NCBI GenBank assembly: GCA_905221605.1
Contig: CAJNDS010002110.1
Location: 600,001 to 650,000, forward strand
Length of the DNA: 50,000 nt
Direction of reading: 5' to 3'
DNA from: Symbiodinium natans
Taxonomy: Eukaryota > Sar > Dinophyceae > Suessiales > Symbiodiniaceae
Shown here: one piece after another, positions 44,401-48,289 of the stretch
Layout of the letters: each line of letters opens with the position of its first letter
Position numbering within the stretch: position 1 is the stretch's first letter
Translations under genes and position numbers: made by a program
Notes under the pieces: generated by a model
Databases searched by the model: none
What the model saw: the letters and a program-made list of their open reading frames with translations, nothing else
What the model was told of the DNA's origin: nothing

Positions 44401-45582
44401 CAAGCCCACAACCTAAGCCCTAAACCCTAAACCCTAAACCCTAAACCATCTTATAATTTCATGCTAATGTAGTATACTATATTGAAATATGATGGTATCC
44501 TTCTTTCTCAGGAACTTGCCATAGTACTAGGGTCCATTATCACAGGCACCACTACCCAAAGAGCTAAGGAATATACCTAAAATCATATTAAGGACCCCTA
44601 TATGATTTAAGGAATATTCCTTAATTAAGCCATATTGGGCTCTTTGGGTATAGTCTGCAGTTTATAGCACCATCTTGTGAAATTCTGGAACCAGCATCTG
44701 AAAAGCAAGCTCCACGTAGACCCACCCAGGCCAGTCCTTCACAGCACTCCCTAAGACTGTTTAGCCCTAAACAAAGGGTTTAGGGTTTAAAGCCTAAAGC
44801 CTGAAGCCTGCAGCCTGAACCCTTTTGAACCAGGAGCTGGGACATATGCCTGCAAGTGAGACTCAAGCGCCTACACATGCTCACACCAACAAAGAACACC
44901 GCATCTTGATCTGGCCTAAACCCTAAACCCTAAACCCTAAACCCTGGTTATAAAGGCTGGGACTGGGTTCAGGCCTCGGGGCTTCCTGCAAGGAGGTATA
45001 CTTCCATGAGTCGTATGGTCCCTTCTCCCTTAGTATGTGCCCTTTAGAAGGGTTTAGGGTTTAGGGTTTAGGGTTTAAGGTTTAGGGTTTAGGGTTTAGA
45101 GTTTACCCCTGATATACGCCTCATAAACCCAAAAACAATTAAGGGCCCATACACCAGAACCCTTTGAGGAGGGTAAGGGACCACATTCAGGGCCCATGAA
45201 ACTACCCTCAGATACTAGGGTCATATGAATCGAGGCATTGGGGGGTACTTTCCCCCACCCCTCCGGACTCACCAGTAAGCTGCTTCTTGGTAAGTACAAC
45301 CACAAAAAGCTGTAGGCAGCTTCCCTATAAGAACCCAAGGCCACAGGGACTTCGGCGGAATGATTAGGGTTTAGGGTTTGGGGTTTGGGGTTTGGGTTTT
45401 AGGGTTTGGGGTTTGGGGTTTAGAGTTTAGGGTTTAGGGTTTGGGGTTTGGGGTTTAGGGTTTGGGGTTTAGGGTTGATCAAAGGGTTGAGGGTGCGCAG
45501 GTCCTTGTGCATGGGATCCGTGTGCAAGCCAATCATAACTCCATTGCCAACAATCAGGATCGCAACAAGGGGCTCAATGTAC
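25782..45582 (-). CDS. Voltage-gated cation channel gene (spliced, EF-hand tail)
   Basis: Gene-level entry grouping the exons listed below. Order on minus: S1 (45504), S2 (44699, 43227), S3 (41949), S4 (39649), S4-S5 linker (39197), S5 (34191), pore and S6 (33255), post-S6 helix (33040), KFSAAYRIF segment (32240), pre-EF region (30732, 29984), EF-hand (29792, 28986), tail (27736) and coiled coil (25782). These arrive in the N-to-C order expected of a six-helix voltage-gated channel of the calcium/sodium-channel superfamily, a family abundant in dinoflagellates. Only one six-helix domain is recognised, so it is a single-domain channel or the last domain of a longer one. Introns of 100-1200 bp and more are packed with telomere repeats, hairpins and one 2.1-kb TIR element. 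Start codon and last exon not determined. Basis: motif recognition and reading-phase closure, no database search. Confidence 0.6.
25855..26050. repeat. TTTAGGG arrays with TTTAGGC variants
   Basis: Two pure blocks (25866-25932 and 25990-26050) are separated by TTAGGCT-type units. Confidence 0.85.
26230..26540. repeat. CCCTAAA block then TTTAGGG block around a duplicated 25-mer
   Basis: CCCTAAAA/CCCTAAA (26240-26372) is followed by the first copy of a 25-bp sequence (26384-26408), then TTTAGGG (26410-26535), then the second copy (26540-26564). See the finding on target-site duplications. Confidence 0.8.
26540..26640 (-). CDS. Probable exon with hydrophobic segment
   Basis: Minus frame [20 protein letters not shown] then [14 protein letters not shown], ending in the 25-bp sequence that is duplicated on the far side of the telomere array. 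Suggests that the array inserted into coding sequence. Lies between channel exons 27736 and 25842 but does not look like a typical channel tail. Confidence 0.35.
27340..27530. mobile_element. (TA)n-associated repeat element, family F10, copy 1
   Basis: ATGTATAC/(TA)n microsatellite, then repeated CCCTTTAAGG units and a terminus CTCATTCCCTCATTCCCTAC. On minus this terminus supplies GTAGGGAATGAGG, a potential splice donor, as at 32798-33035 and near 28963. Confidence 0.55.
27736..27827 (-). CDS. Channel gene exon: post-EF-hand helix
   Basis: Acceptor CAAGAG|GC; the codon split with exon 28986 gives Gly; then [20 protein letters not shown] and [10 protein letters not shown]. The '[15 protein letters not shown]' segment is characteristic of the helix after the EF-hand in dinoflagellate channels (from memory). 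The donor is TTT|GTTTAGGG, i.e. the first telomeric unit of a CCCTAAA array on plus. 92 bp, ends in phase 0. Confidence 0.75.
27938..28561 (-). pseudogene. 207-codon ORF inside a channel intron
   Basis: Open minus frame between channel exons 28986 and 27736, so intronic if the channel model holds. It contains a 21-bp tandem duplication (PKRAKVN twice), two related SISRIFG/NFVDVW segments and a Gly/Pro/Arg-rich part caused by C/G-rich DNA that is open in all frames. Most likely an inserted, non-functional gene fragment or chance. No domain recognised. Confidence 0.3.
28986..29039 (-). CDS. Channel gene exon: EF-hand second half
   Basis: Acceptor CCCAAG|GA, then [17 protein letters not shown]; donor CGAG|GC. 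Joined to exon 29792 it makes the loop [14 protein letters not shown], with Asp at 1 and 3, Ser at 5, Thr at 7 and Glu at 12: a full calcium-binding EF-hand. Reading phase closes at both junctions. Confidence 0.8.
29130..29620. other. Unassigned G/T-rich intronic stretch
   Basis: No exon found. Contains a TGACTCTTGCGGGTTG direct repeat (around 29328-29358) and scattered decayed TTTAGGG units. It lies between the two halves of the EF-hand. Confidence 0.4.
29792..29814 (-). CDS. Channel gene micro-exon: EF-hand first half
   Basis: Only 23 bp. Acceptor ACCAAG|G, codons FEIIDAD, then a split Gly; donor GATG|GC. The short exon is supported by exact phase closure on both sides: NM joins FEIIDAD, and DAD joins GSGTL. 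Confidence 0.75.
29984..30052 (-). CDS. Channel gene exon: helix before EF-hand
   Basis: Acceptor TTCTGAG|G, then [20 protein letters not shown] and AN; donor AACAT|GT. 69 bp. '[16 protein letters not shown]' is the conserved helix preceding the EF-hand in this channel family (from memory). The acceptor region is present in three tandem copies on the high-coordinate side; see findings. Confidence 0.8.
30732..30785 (-). CDS. Channel gene exon: pre-EF region
   Basis: Acceptor [23 protein letters not shown], donor CT|GC. Joined to the next exon it reads [16 protein letters not shown], the expected continuity for this family. GT alternatives a few bases further would break the frame. Confidence 0.7.
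31180..31293. repeat. CCCTAAA array
   Basis: About 14 units with CCCTCAA variants. It abuts the exon at 31294 on its donor side (CCA|GTTTGGGG on minus). Confidence 0.85.
31294..31385 (-). CDS. Probable channel gene exon, cytoplasmic region
   Basis: Acceptor [27 protein letters not shown] then [10 protein letters not shown]; donor GCCA|GT. 30 codons plus two bases. Assigned to the channel by position between the S6 tail and the EF-hand. Its first 17 coding bases lie in a 19-bp sequence duplicated across an 83-bp telomeric insert. Confidence 0.6.
31388..31470. repeat. CCCTAAA array flanked by a 19-bp direct duplication
   Basis: Flanked by 31369-31387 and 31471-31489, identical 19-mers (ATCTGGTCATCCATGTCCT). 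Reads as an insertion with a target-site duplication. Confidence 0.85.
31860..32100. mobile_element. Hairpin-bearing unique stretch
   Basis: CTGTTGGTTCGTAGAG (31868) pairs with CTACGAACCAACAG (31968-31981) across about 85 bp; the TATACGATTG-rich remainder shows no exon. Similar TTGGTTTGTAGGG sequence occurs near 28963-28976. Confidence 0.45.
32125..32218. mobile_element. Hairpin element, family F1, copy 5
   Basis: GTTCCCCCTTATACTAACAG and CTGTTAGTAGAAGGGGGAAC make a long stem. It lies in the intron that follows channel exon 32240. Confidence 0.85.
32240..32296 (-). CDS. Channel gene exon: distal post-S6 helix
   Basis: Acceptor [25 protein letters not shown]; donor GGAAG|GT. Follows naturally on RELLK of exon 33040-33152, although the donor of that exon is unresolved. 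57 bp. Confidence 0.6.
32798..33035. mobile_element. (TA)n-associated repeat element, family F10, copy 2
   Basis: Several (TA)n blocks separated by ATAGGGTCCTATA and CCCTTCAAGGGAAT-type palindromes; right terminus TTCATTCCCTCATCCCCTAC. On minus this terminus gives TTA|GTAGGGG, a candidate donor for the preceding channel exon. Confidence 0.6.
33040..33152 (-). CDS. Channel gene exon: post-S6 helix
   Basis: Acceptor CCCAAG|G inside a telomeric unit (CCCTAAACCCAAG). [20 protein letters not shown] then [15 protein letters not shown] continues S6 seamlessly. Its end is uncertain: either near CTGAA, or at the GTAGGGG of the adjoining F10 element. Confidence 0.7.
33153..33254 (-). other. 102-bp GT-AG intron with telomeric 3' end
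   Basis: Starts GTGCCTTGG and ends CCCTGAACCCTAAACCCAAG on minus. Both flanking exons are recognised by protein motif, so this is the best-defined intron here that terminates in telomere-type repeat. Confidence 0.75.
33255..33435 (-). CDS. Channel gene exon: pore loop and S6
   Basis: Acceptor [27 protein letters not shown] is the pore helix and selectivity-filter region, followed by [16 protein letters not shown], and S6 is [20 protein letters not shown] then LAVY. Donor TAT|GTGCC. 60 codons plus one base. FRCFTGECS and [11 protein letters not shown] are strong family signatures. An overlapping minus frame (33181-33483) is a shadow. Confidence 0.85.
33482..33646. mobile_element. Tandem palindromic element, family F8
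   Basis: Two copies of GTAGGGTTAGAAGTATTGTA, then ACTATTGTTACAACCTT and CTAACCCTACTTAGAAGTAC. Each copy is itself an inverted repeat. It lies in the intron between the S5 and pore exons. Confidence 0.75.
33650..34140. other. Channel intron between S5 and pore exons
   Basis: Contains TTTAGGG (33735-33783), AACCGCAA variants (34062-34098) and an open minus frame that reads proline-rich ([19 protein letters not shown]). The S5 and pore exons join in frame without it, so I treat the frame as intronic or an alternative exon. There is also a short inverted repeat, CGGCGCG/CGCGCCG. Confidence 0.45.
34191..34288 (-). CDS. Channel gene exon: S5 and turret
   Basis: Acceptor [25 protein letters not shown] is the second half of S5, then [14 protein letters not shown]. 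The donor is TTCAG|GA and joins the pore exon as YFR-TIPDAM. The GA donor is inferred from phase and from the family sequence. 32 codons plus two bases. Confidence 0.75.
34375..34433 (-). CDS. Possible exon, first half of S5
   Basis: After TTTACAG, one minus frame reads [17 protein letters not shown] and another [19 protein letters not shown]. Position suggests the missing start of S5, but neither frame is decisive. Confidence 0.3.
34600..34760. repeat. CCCTCGAAA / CCCTCTAAA satellite
   Basis: Nine-base derivatives of the telomeric unit: CGAAACCCT from 34618 to 34665, then CTCTAAACC variants. Confidence 0.8.
34765..34875 (-). CDS. Possible exon, basic segment
   Basis: Minus frame [20 protein letters not shown] then [19 protein letters not shown], followed by GTTTAGAGG. 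Arg-rich; could be cytoplasmic. Membership in the channel gene is unproven. Confidence 0.3.
35195..35395. repeat. Large imperfect hairpin
   Basis: GATGAAAGGCATTCAAATGC and GCATTCAACTTGAATGCGC on the left pair with GCGCATTCAAGTTGAATGC and GCATTTGAATGCGCTTCATC on the right. The apex has ATTCAAGATTCAAGATTCAA against its complement. Stem length is about 75 bp. Inside TIR element 2. Confidence 0.85.
35440..37080. repeat. Minisatellite interior of TIR element 2
   Basis: Units around GGGATCCCGCTCTTTAGGGTT, AGGATTTAGGGAATAGGA and ATTTAGGGGCTCTCCT in direct orientation up to about 36350, then the inverted form (AAATCCTAAAGAGCGGGGTCC). No gene. Confidence 0.75.
37390..37505 (-). CDS. Coding-like module, unidentified
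   Basis: Minus frame [20 protein letters not shown] then [18 protein letters not shown] and TGA. Very protein-like. Lies in what the channel model makes an intron between S4 and S5, so it is either a skipped exon, an insertion, or evidence that the model is incomplete. Confidence 0.4.
37540..37640 (-). CDS. Coding-like module, unidentified
   Basis: After GGGTAG|G on minus: [20 protein letters not shown] then [15 protein letters not shown]. It ends in CCCTAAA units that separate it from the module at 37390. Same uncertainty about membership. Confidence 0.4.
37674..37782. mobile_element. Hairpin element, family F3, copy 1
   Basis: CCCAAAGAGCCCAATAT and ATATTGGGCTCTTTGGG are perfect terminal inverted repeats, inside which lie TTAATTAAGGAATA and its complement. 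A coding-like minus segment ([19 protein letters not shown]) abuts at 37783-37850. Confidence 0.9.
37860..38870. other. AT-rich region with TAATATTA motifs
   Basis: About 1 kb clearly richer in AT than the surroundings, with repeated TAATATTAATATTAGTATTA-like motifs and CGAACGAA/GAGTGAGCG fragments. No exon, no telomeric units. Composition matches 46.9-47.25 kb. Possibly a large decayed element. Confidence 0.5.
39035..39160. repeat. Pure CCCTAAA array
   Basis: About 15 perfect units (39053-39157). A short minus module on its low side reads [13 protein letters not shown]. Confidence 0.9.
39197..39229 (-). CDS. Channel gene exon: S4-S5 linker (start)
   Basis: Acceptor GCCAAG|G, then [11 protein letters not shown]. 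It continues KDLRLM of the S4 exon in phase 0, as expected for the S4-S5 linker. End not resolved. Confidence 0.5.
39280..39389. mobile_element. Hairpin element, family F5, copy 2
   Basis: CTACTATTTGC-AAAAGAACCCCGAAA and TTTTCGGGGTTCTTAAGC followed by GATTAGCAGTAG. It lies between the S4 exon and the linker exon. Confidence 0.8.
39649..39712 (-). CDS. Channel gene exon: S4 voltage sensor
   Basis: Acceptor [25 protein letters not shown] then RLM. Basic residues occur at every third position (R, R, K, R, then R), the hallmark of S4. The donor is inferred as ATG|GC because VKGLIAG of the next exon completes the linker. The next GT (at a telomeric unit, 39612) would add [13 protein letters not shown]-like residues instead. 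Confidence 0.8.
39766..39824 (-). CDS. Possible exon, S3-S4 loop
   Basis: Minus frame [19 protein letters not shown] with donor GCAG|GTTTAGGG at a telomeric unit. The acceptor is AG|C, not AG|G. Position between S3 and S4 fits an extracellular loop. Confidence 0.4.
40400..40580 (-). CDS. Coding-like module, unidentified
   Basis: Minus frame [20 protein letters not shown], preceded in frame by [19 protein letters not shown]. It lies between S3 and S4 of the channel model. Could be an alternative segment or an inserted exon. Confidence 0.35.
40860..41309. mobile_element. TIR element with telomere arrays just inside its ends
   Basis: Left TIR CTTCATCTAATTCGGGGAAG-TTGG (40860-40883) followed by TTTAGGG (40884-40963). 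The right end is CCCTAAA (41240-41285) followed by CCAACTTCCCTTGATTAGAT-GAAG (41286-41309). The result is a capped, nearly symmetrical cassette of 450 bp. Confidence 0.7.
41406..41450. repeat. Poly-T then poly-G tract
   Basis: About 18 T followed by about 22 G, the mirror of the C-then-A tract at 19503-19615. Confidence 0.8.
41949..42018 (-). CDS. Channel gene exon: S3
   Basis: Acceptor [26 protein letters not shown] then GNQ; donor CCAG|GC. (W)N-x-x-D with following hydrophobics is the S3 signature. 70 bp, 23 codons plus one base. Confidence 0.8.
42540..42602. repeat. TTTAGGG array
   Basis: Eight to nine pure units. On the low-coordinate side a coding-like minus module follows CCCAG|G ([19 protein letters not shown], about 42400-42500) that may precede S3. 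Confidence 0.7.
43011..43050 (-). CDS. Channel gene exon: S2-S3 loop (probable)
   Basis: Acceptor AGCTAG|T; the split codon with exon 43227 gives Asp; [13 protein letters not shown]; donor GAT|GTAATC. Phase closes with the preceding exon and ends at 0. Confidence 0.5.
43227..43313 (-). CDS. Channel gene exon: S2
   Basis: Acceptor [18 protein letters not shown], with the acidic residue and arginine placed as in S2 of voltage sensors, then [17 protein letters not shown]; donor AGA|GTAAGC. 87 bp. Confidence 0.7.
43378..43473. mobile_element. Hairpin element, family F6, copy 2
   Basis: TACTATCCCCCCC...GTTAGGCTTAATTATCCCTAA...GGGGGGTA. Core shared with 20803-20947. Confidence 0.65.
43474..43577. 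mobile_element. Hairpin element, family F7
   Basis: TCTTACTGGCCCAAAACCCA and TGGGTTTTGAGCCAGTAAGA are inverted termini; inner arms AGTTGAAACTTT and AAAAAGTGGAAAAGTT. It abuts F6 copy 2 exactly. Confidence 0.75.
43630..43693. repeat. CCCTAAA array
   Basis: About nine perfect units, abutting on its high-coordinate side a short coding-like minus segment ([15 protein letters not shown], about 43692-43737) that ends GAG|GTTTAGGG. Confidence 0.85.
43779..43936. mobile_element. Hairpin element, family F4, interrupted by telomere array
   Basis: Termini ATGGGTGGCTGTCAAAATT and ATTTTCACAACCACCCATATG. Between AAAATT and ATCCCTCTTGGGG lie about seven CCCTAAA units (43797-43845) absent from the copy at 19279, where AAAATT is followed by ATGATCCCTTTTGGGG. 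Confidence 0.9.
44135..44215 (-). CDS. Coding-like module, unidentified
   Basis: After GGCTAG on minus: [20 protein letters not shown] then RNQLPE; donor AG|GTTTAGG at a telomeric unit. Hydrophobic and protein-like, but it does not fit the S2 phase chain. Flanked by CCCTAAA on both sides (44085-44131, 44219-44284). Confidence 0.4.
44555..44648. mobile_element. Hairpin element, family F3, copy 2
   Basis: CCCAAAGAGC at the left, GGGCTCTTTGGG at the right, interior AATCATATTAAGGACCCCTA and TTCCTTAATTAAG as in copy 1. The left arm has a deletion of about 15 bp. Confidence 0.85.
44699..44736 (-). CDS. Channel gene exon: start of S2
   Basis: Acceptor [19 protein letters not shown]; donor TTTCA|GA, giving [16 protein letters not shown] when joined to exon 43227. 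Alternative: the frame stays open to a GT at 44670 ([11 protein letters not shown]). I prefer the GA donor because it completes S2. Confidence 0.55.
44996..45211. mobile_element. Hairpin element, family F2, interrupted by telomere array
   Basis: TATGGTCCCTTCTCCCTTAG...GCCCTTTAGAA, then TTTAGGG-type units (45051-45105), then TATACGCCTCATAAACCC...GGGCCCATGAAACTACCCTC. The insert sits where the copy at 3504 reads TTTAGAATATACCC. Confidence 0.85.
45365..45475. repeat. TTTAGGG / TTTGGGG array
   Basis: Alternating pure and TTTGGGG variant units, directly 3' of the S1 exon on minus, so it lies in that intron. Confidence 0.85.
45504..45582 (-). CDS. Channel gene exon: S1
   Basis: Acceptor [27 protein letters not shown] then TDPMHK; donor CAAG|GA. 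Hydrophobic helix with Asn and the exit motif GLHTDP match S1 of this family. 26 codons plus one base; its phase fits exon 44699. Confidence 0.75.
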
Positions 45583-45938
45583 CTCGGGGTTGTCAACCCT
45601 TTTTGACCCTGCACCCTAAAACCCCCTTTCTGTTGAAAGGGCTTAGGGTTCAGGGTTCAGGGTTCAGGGTTTAGAGTTTAGGGCTTAGGGTTTAGGATTT
45701 AGGGCTTCGAGCCTCGCCCCTTTGCACATAAGACACTGATGGGCAAGAGCGTGTCTGAATAACCTTTGACAACCCCAAAAACCCCCCAAAAACGCCAGAA
45801 ACCCTAAAACCCTAAACCCCAAAACCCAAAACCCTAAAACCCCCCCCCCTCCCCCCCCAAAAAAAAAAAAACTAACCCCTAAACCCTAACCCCTAAACCC
45901 TAAAACCTAACCCTAAACCCTAAAAAAATTCGAAAGAC

Positions 45939-46012
45939 CGGAAGCTTGGTGGCAGAGTCTGGGGCTTCAAGGCTCGCCTCTGGGGTGGGAGAGACACGAA
46001 GCGGCAGGTGGT
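45939..46012 (-). CDS. Probable exon, unidentified (gene B 5' part)
   Basis: TTCRFVSLPPQRRALKPQTL then PPSF; donor CG|GTCTTT. Basic/proline-rich, consistent with a cytoplasmic N-terminal region before S1. The acceptor is AG|A. Confidence 0.45.
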
Positions 46013-46171
46013 CTTGTTCAGGATTTAGGGTTTAGGGCTTAGGGTTTGGGGTTTGGGGTTTAGGGTTTGGGGTTTGGGGTTTAGGGTTTAGGATTTAGGG
46101 TTTAGGGTTTAGGGTTTGAAGTCCAAATATCCTACCACCTTTTTTTGCCAAAAAAATTGCCCCCAGGTCAC

Positions 46172-46228
46172 ATGAGAGGATGCATGGGCTCTGGCGGCGC
46201 TGCCAGATCGTTGATTCTGACAAAGGTC
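46172..46228 (-). CDS. Probable exon, unidentified (gene B 5' part)
   Basis: Acceptor GCAAG|G, 19 codons DLCQNQRSGSAARAHASSH, donor CAT|GTGACC. Polar, probably disordered. Confidence 0.45.
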
Positions 46229-46346
46229 CTTGCTTTCTCCAAATAACCAGGGAGTAAGAAGCTTAAACTATATTACCCTAAACCCTAAACCCTAAACCCT
46301 AAACCCTAAACCCTAAACCCTAAACCCTAAAGCTAGAAAGTTTAAA

Positions 46347-46416
46347 GTTCAATTCTTGGCCAAGGAAGGGTCAGTTCGGCCACGAGCCGGTTCGTGTCCC
46401 CGGCCAGCAGAATTTC
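46347..46416 (-). CDS. Probable exon, unidentified (gene B 5' part)
   Basis: Acceptor TAGCAG|G; EILLAGDTNRLVAELTLPWP. Donor unresolved. On plus, CCCTAAA units lie just below. Confidence 0.45.
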
Positions 46417-46560
46417 CTGCTATTGGGAGCCTAGTAGGGTTTAGGGTTGAGGGTTGAGGGTTGAGGGTTTAGGGTTTAGGGTTTGGGGTTTAGGGTTTAG
46501 GAAACCCCAAACCCAAATCCTAGACTAGAGTCGATCGGGCAAAGGCCTTCGGCGTCCTAC

Positions 46561-46635
46561 AAGAGCGTTTAGCCCCAACAGGAAAGACGACCAAACACCT
46601 GCGCCCACGCACCCCAACACCGACCCCTTCGCCAC
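46561..46635 (-). CDS. Exon with hydrophobic helix, unidentified
   Basis: Acceptor CTTTGAG|G; 25 codons VAKGSVLGCVGAGVWSSFLL then GLNAL; donor CTT|GTAGGA. Could be a membrane helix near the start of gene B. Confidence 0.5.
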
Positions 46636-46838
46636 CTCAAAGAACAATGGGTTTAGGGTTTAGGGTAGTTGGTCGTGCGACCGCGTGCGGAAAACCTAAG
46701 CCCTAAGCCCTAGGCCCTAAACCGTACATCCAAGGTACAGTGACGGAGACCTGCCCTTGTTGAGACCTATGGCCTCAACAAGCCGTGCTTCTTCTGGGGC
46801 GGCTTTCGTGTGGCCGAAATAGAAAGATGAATTTGTCT

Positions 46839-46893
46839 CTGTGTGTGTGTGTGTTTAGGGTTTAGGGTGTAGGGTTTAGTGTGTGTGTGTGTG
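46839..46893. repeat. (GT)n microsatellite split by telomeric units
   Basis: (GT)n from 46839, three to four TTTAGGG-type units (46854-46879), then (GT)n again to 46893. Confidence 0.85.
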
Positions 46894-46894
46894 C

Positions 46895-47260
46895 TATTAT
46901 CAGCATGACATCTGAACAGAGGTTAGAATGAAGATAATAATTAATGCATTCTCAAGGTCCTCTGAGAAGAAAAAATGCAGCTAATTGTCTGGAATATTAT
47001 TTTCCTCTCTCCTTTCTCGCTTTATTACATTCATTTCACCTCTTATCCTGTGAGCAACCTTCGTGACACCTCCAAACAACTCGATTAACCGTACTCACAA
47101 CTCAGAAAATCAATTAATAAGAAGTGAAAGAGGTAAGTAACTGAACGAAGTGATTCACGCGAGCTCTACATCTTGTTATTGATGATGGGGTGTTCGTTTC
47201 ACTCACTGAATAATAATTCGCGGGCAAAGATAATAATTAACAAAACCCCGCGATATGTGC
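46895..47260. other. AT-rich stretch, possible intergenic spacer
   Basis: Contains AATAATTAATGC and AATAATTCGCG motifs, no telomeric units and no exon. It lies between the TGA at 47419 and the first exons of gene B, so it may be the spacer between two co-oriented genes. Promoter elements not recognised. Confidence 0.4.
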
Positions 47261-47261
47261 G

Positions 47262-47265
47262 TGTT

Positions 47266-47297
<32 letters not shown>

Positions 47298-47412
47298 GGG
47301 GGGGCTGTGGCTGTGGCTGTGGCTGCGGCTGCGGCTGCGGCTGCGGCTGCGGCTGCGGCTGCGGCTGCGGCTGCGGCTGCGGCTGCGGCTGCGCGCGCGC
47401 GCGTGCGTGCGT
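47262..47412. repeat. Compound microsatellite
   Basis: (GT)n, a G run, (GGCTGT)3, (GGCTGC)n of about 14 units, (GC)n and GTGC units in succession. Poly-Ala, Cys/Gly, Leu/Arg and Ser/Arg frames here are repeat translations. Confidence 0.9.
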
Positions 47413-47418
47413 GCTACG

Positions 47419-47481
47419 TCAGTCCTGCATTGCCCGGAACTGGGCGATGAGCCTTGGCCCAAAGATCCTCTTGACCATGTC
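47419..47481 (-). CDS. Terminal exon of gene A, TGA stop
   Basis: Acceptor GCCAAG|G, then DMVKRIFGPRLIAQFRAMQD and TGA at 47419-47421: 63 bp, phase 0. A basic amphipathic C-terminus. A different frame continues into the microsatellite, but this one has the better splice site and composition. Confidence 0.55.
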   Translation of the reverse strand, partial: DMVKRIFGPRLIAQFRAMQD

Positions 47482-47519
47482 CTTGGCTTTGGCTTGGGTG
47501 TTTCGGGTTCCCTTCGCCC

Positions 47520-47600
47520 TAAGACCCTAAGACCCTAAGACCCTAAGACCCGAAGACCCTAAGACCCGAAGACCCTAAGACCCGAAGACCCTCAAACAAC
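47520..47600. repeat. CCCTAAGA satellite
   Basis: About eight ACCCTAAG / ACCCGAAG units, an eight-base derivative of the telomeric repeat. Confidence 0.85.
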
Positions 47601-47749
47601 AAGACCCCCAAAACACCCTAAACCCTAAAACCCTTACACGCTTAAAGCAATAAGACCCAAAACCCTAAGACCCCAAAACCCCAAAACCCCAAAACCCTGT
47701 GGAGGGTTTGGGGGTTGGGGGCTTGGCAGGGCTGCGGATTGTTTTTGAA

Positions 47750-47987
47750 GGGTAGTTACATGGTGCCTATGGGCCCTCAAATGGGGCCCTTATATACCCC
47801 TTACCTACCCTTTACAACCCAAGGGCCCATACTTCAGAACCCTAAACCCTAAACCCTAAAACCCTAAAACCCTAAAACCCTAAACCCTACACCCTAAACC
47901 CTAAAACCCTAAACAACCCTAAACCCTAAACCCTAAACCCTTTAAAAGGAGGTAAGGGGCCATGTTAGGGGTGTAAGCTACCCTCAG
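47750..47987. mobile_element. Hairpin element, family F2, interrupted by telomere array
   Basis: GGGTAGTTACATGG...GGGCCCATACTTCAGAACCC, about 100 bp of CCCTAAA/CCCTAAAA units (47841-47940), then TTTAAAAGGAGGTAAGGGGC...GTAAGCTACCCTCAG. In uninterrupted sequence (45150-45190) AGAACCCTTTGAGGAGGG is continuous. The element's left end carries GGTAG and its right end CTACCCTCAG, usable as donor and acceptor in either orientation. Confidence 0.85.
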
Positions 47988-48180
47988 ATGTTCGAAGCCT
48001 CCAGGGGCCCTGTTCGCAGTGGCAGCCCCTAGGTTGGAGCCCAGAGAAACAGCTCCAGGCGCACGAAACCCTTTCTGCATCCGGACCCTAAACCCGAATT
48101 CCTAAACCCTAAACCCTAAACCCTCAACCCTCAACCCTCAACCCTAAACCCTAAACCCTAACGGGCCCCCGAAAGGGAAC

Positions 48181-48247
48181 CCTGGAGTCCGAGTCTCGTC
48201 CTCCTCTGAGAAGAGGACATCAACGAGAGCTTGGGCCGGTATCTGGG
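48181..48247 (-). CDS. Probable exon, gene A
   Basis: After GCTAAAG on minus: QIPAQALVDVLFSEEDETRT then Pro; donor AGG|GT within CCAGG|GTTCCC. 21 codons plus two bases at each end. Acidic. Confidence 0.5.
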
Positions 48248-48289
48248 CTTTAGCAGGGCTTCAGAGGGTTCAGGGTTCAGGGTTTAGGG

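Noticed and set aside
47173-47538. Overlapping ORFs of poly-Ala, Leu-Arg, Ser-Arg and Cys-Gly
   Set aside because: All are readings of a (GT)n/(GGCTGC)n/(GC)n compound microsatellite.
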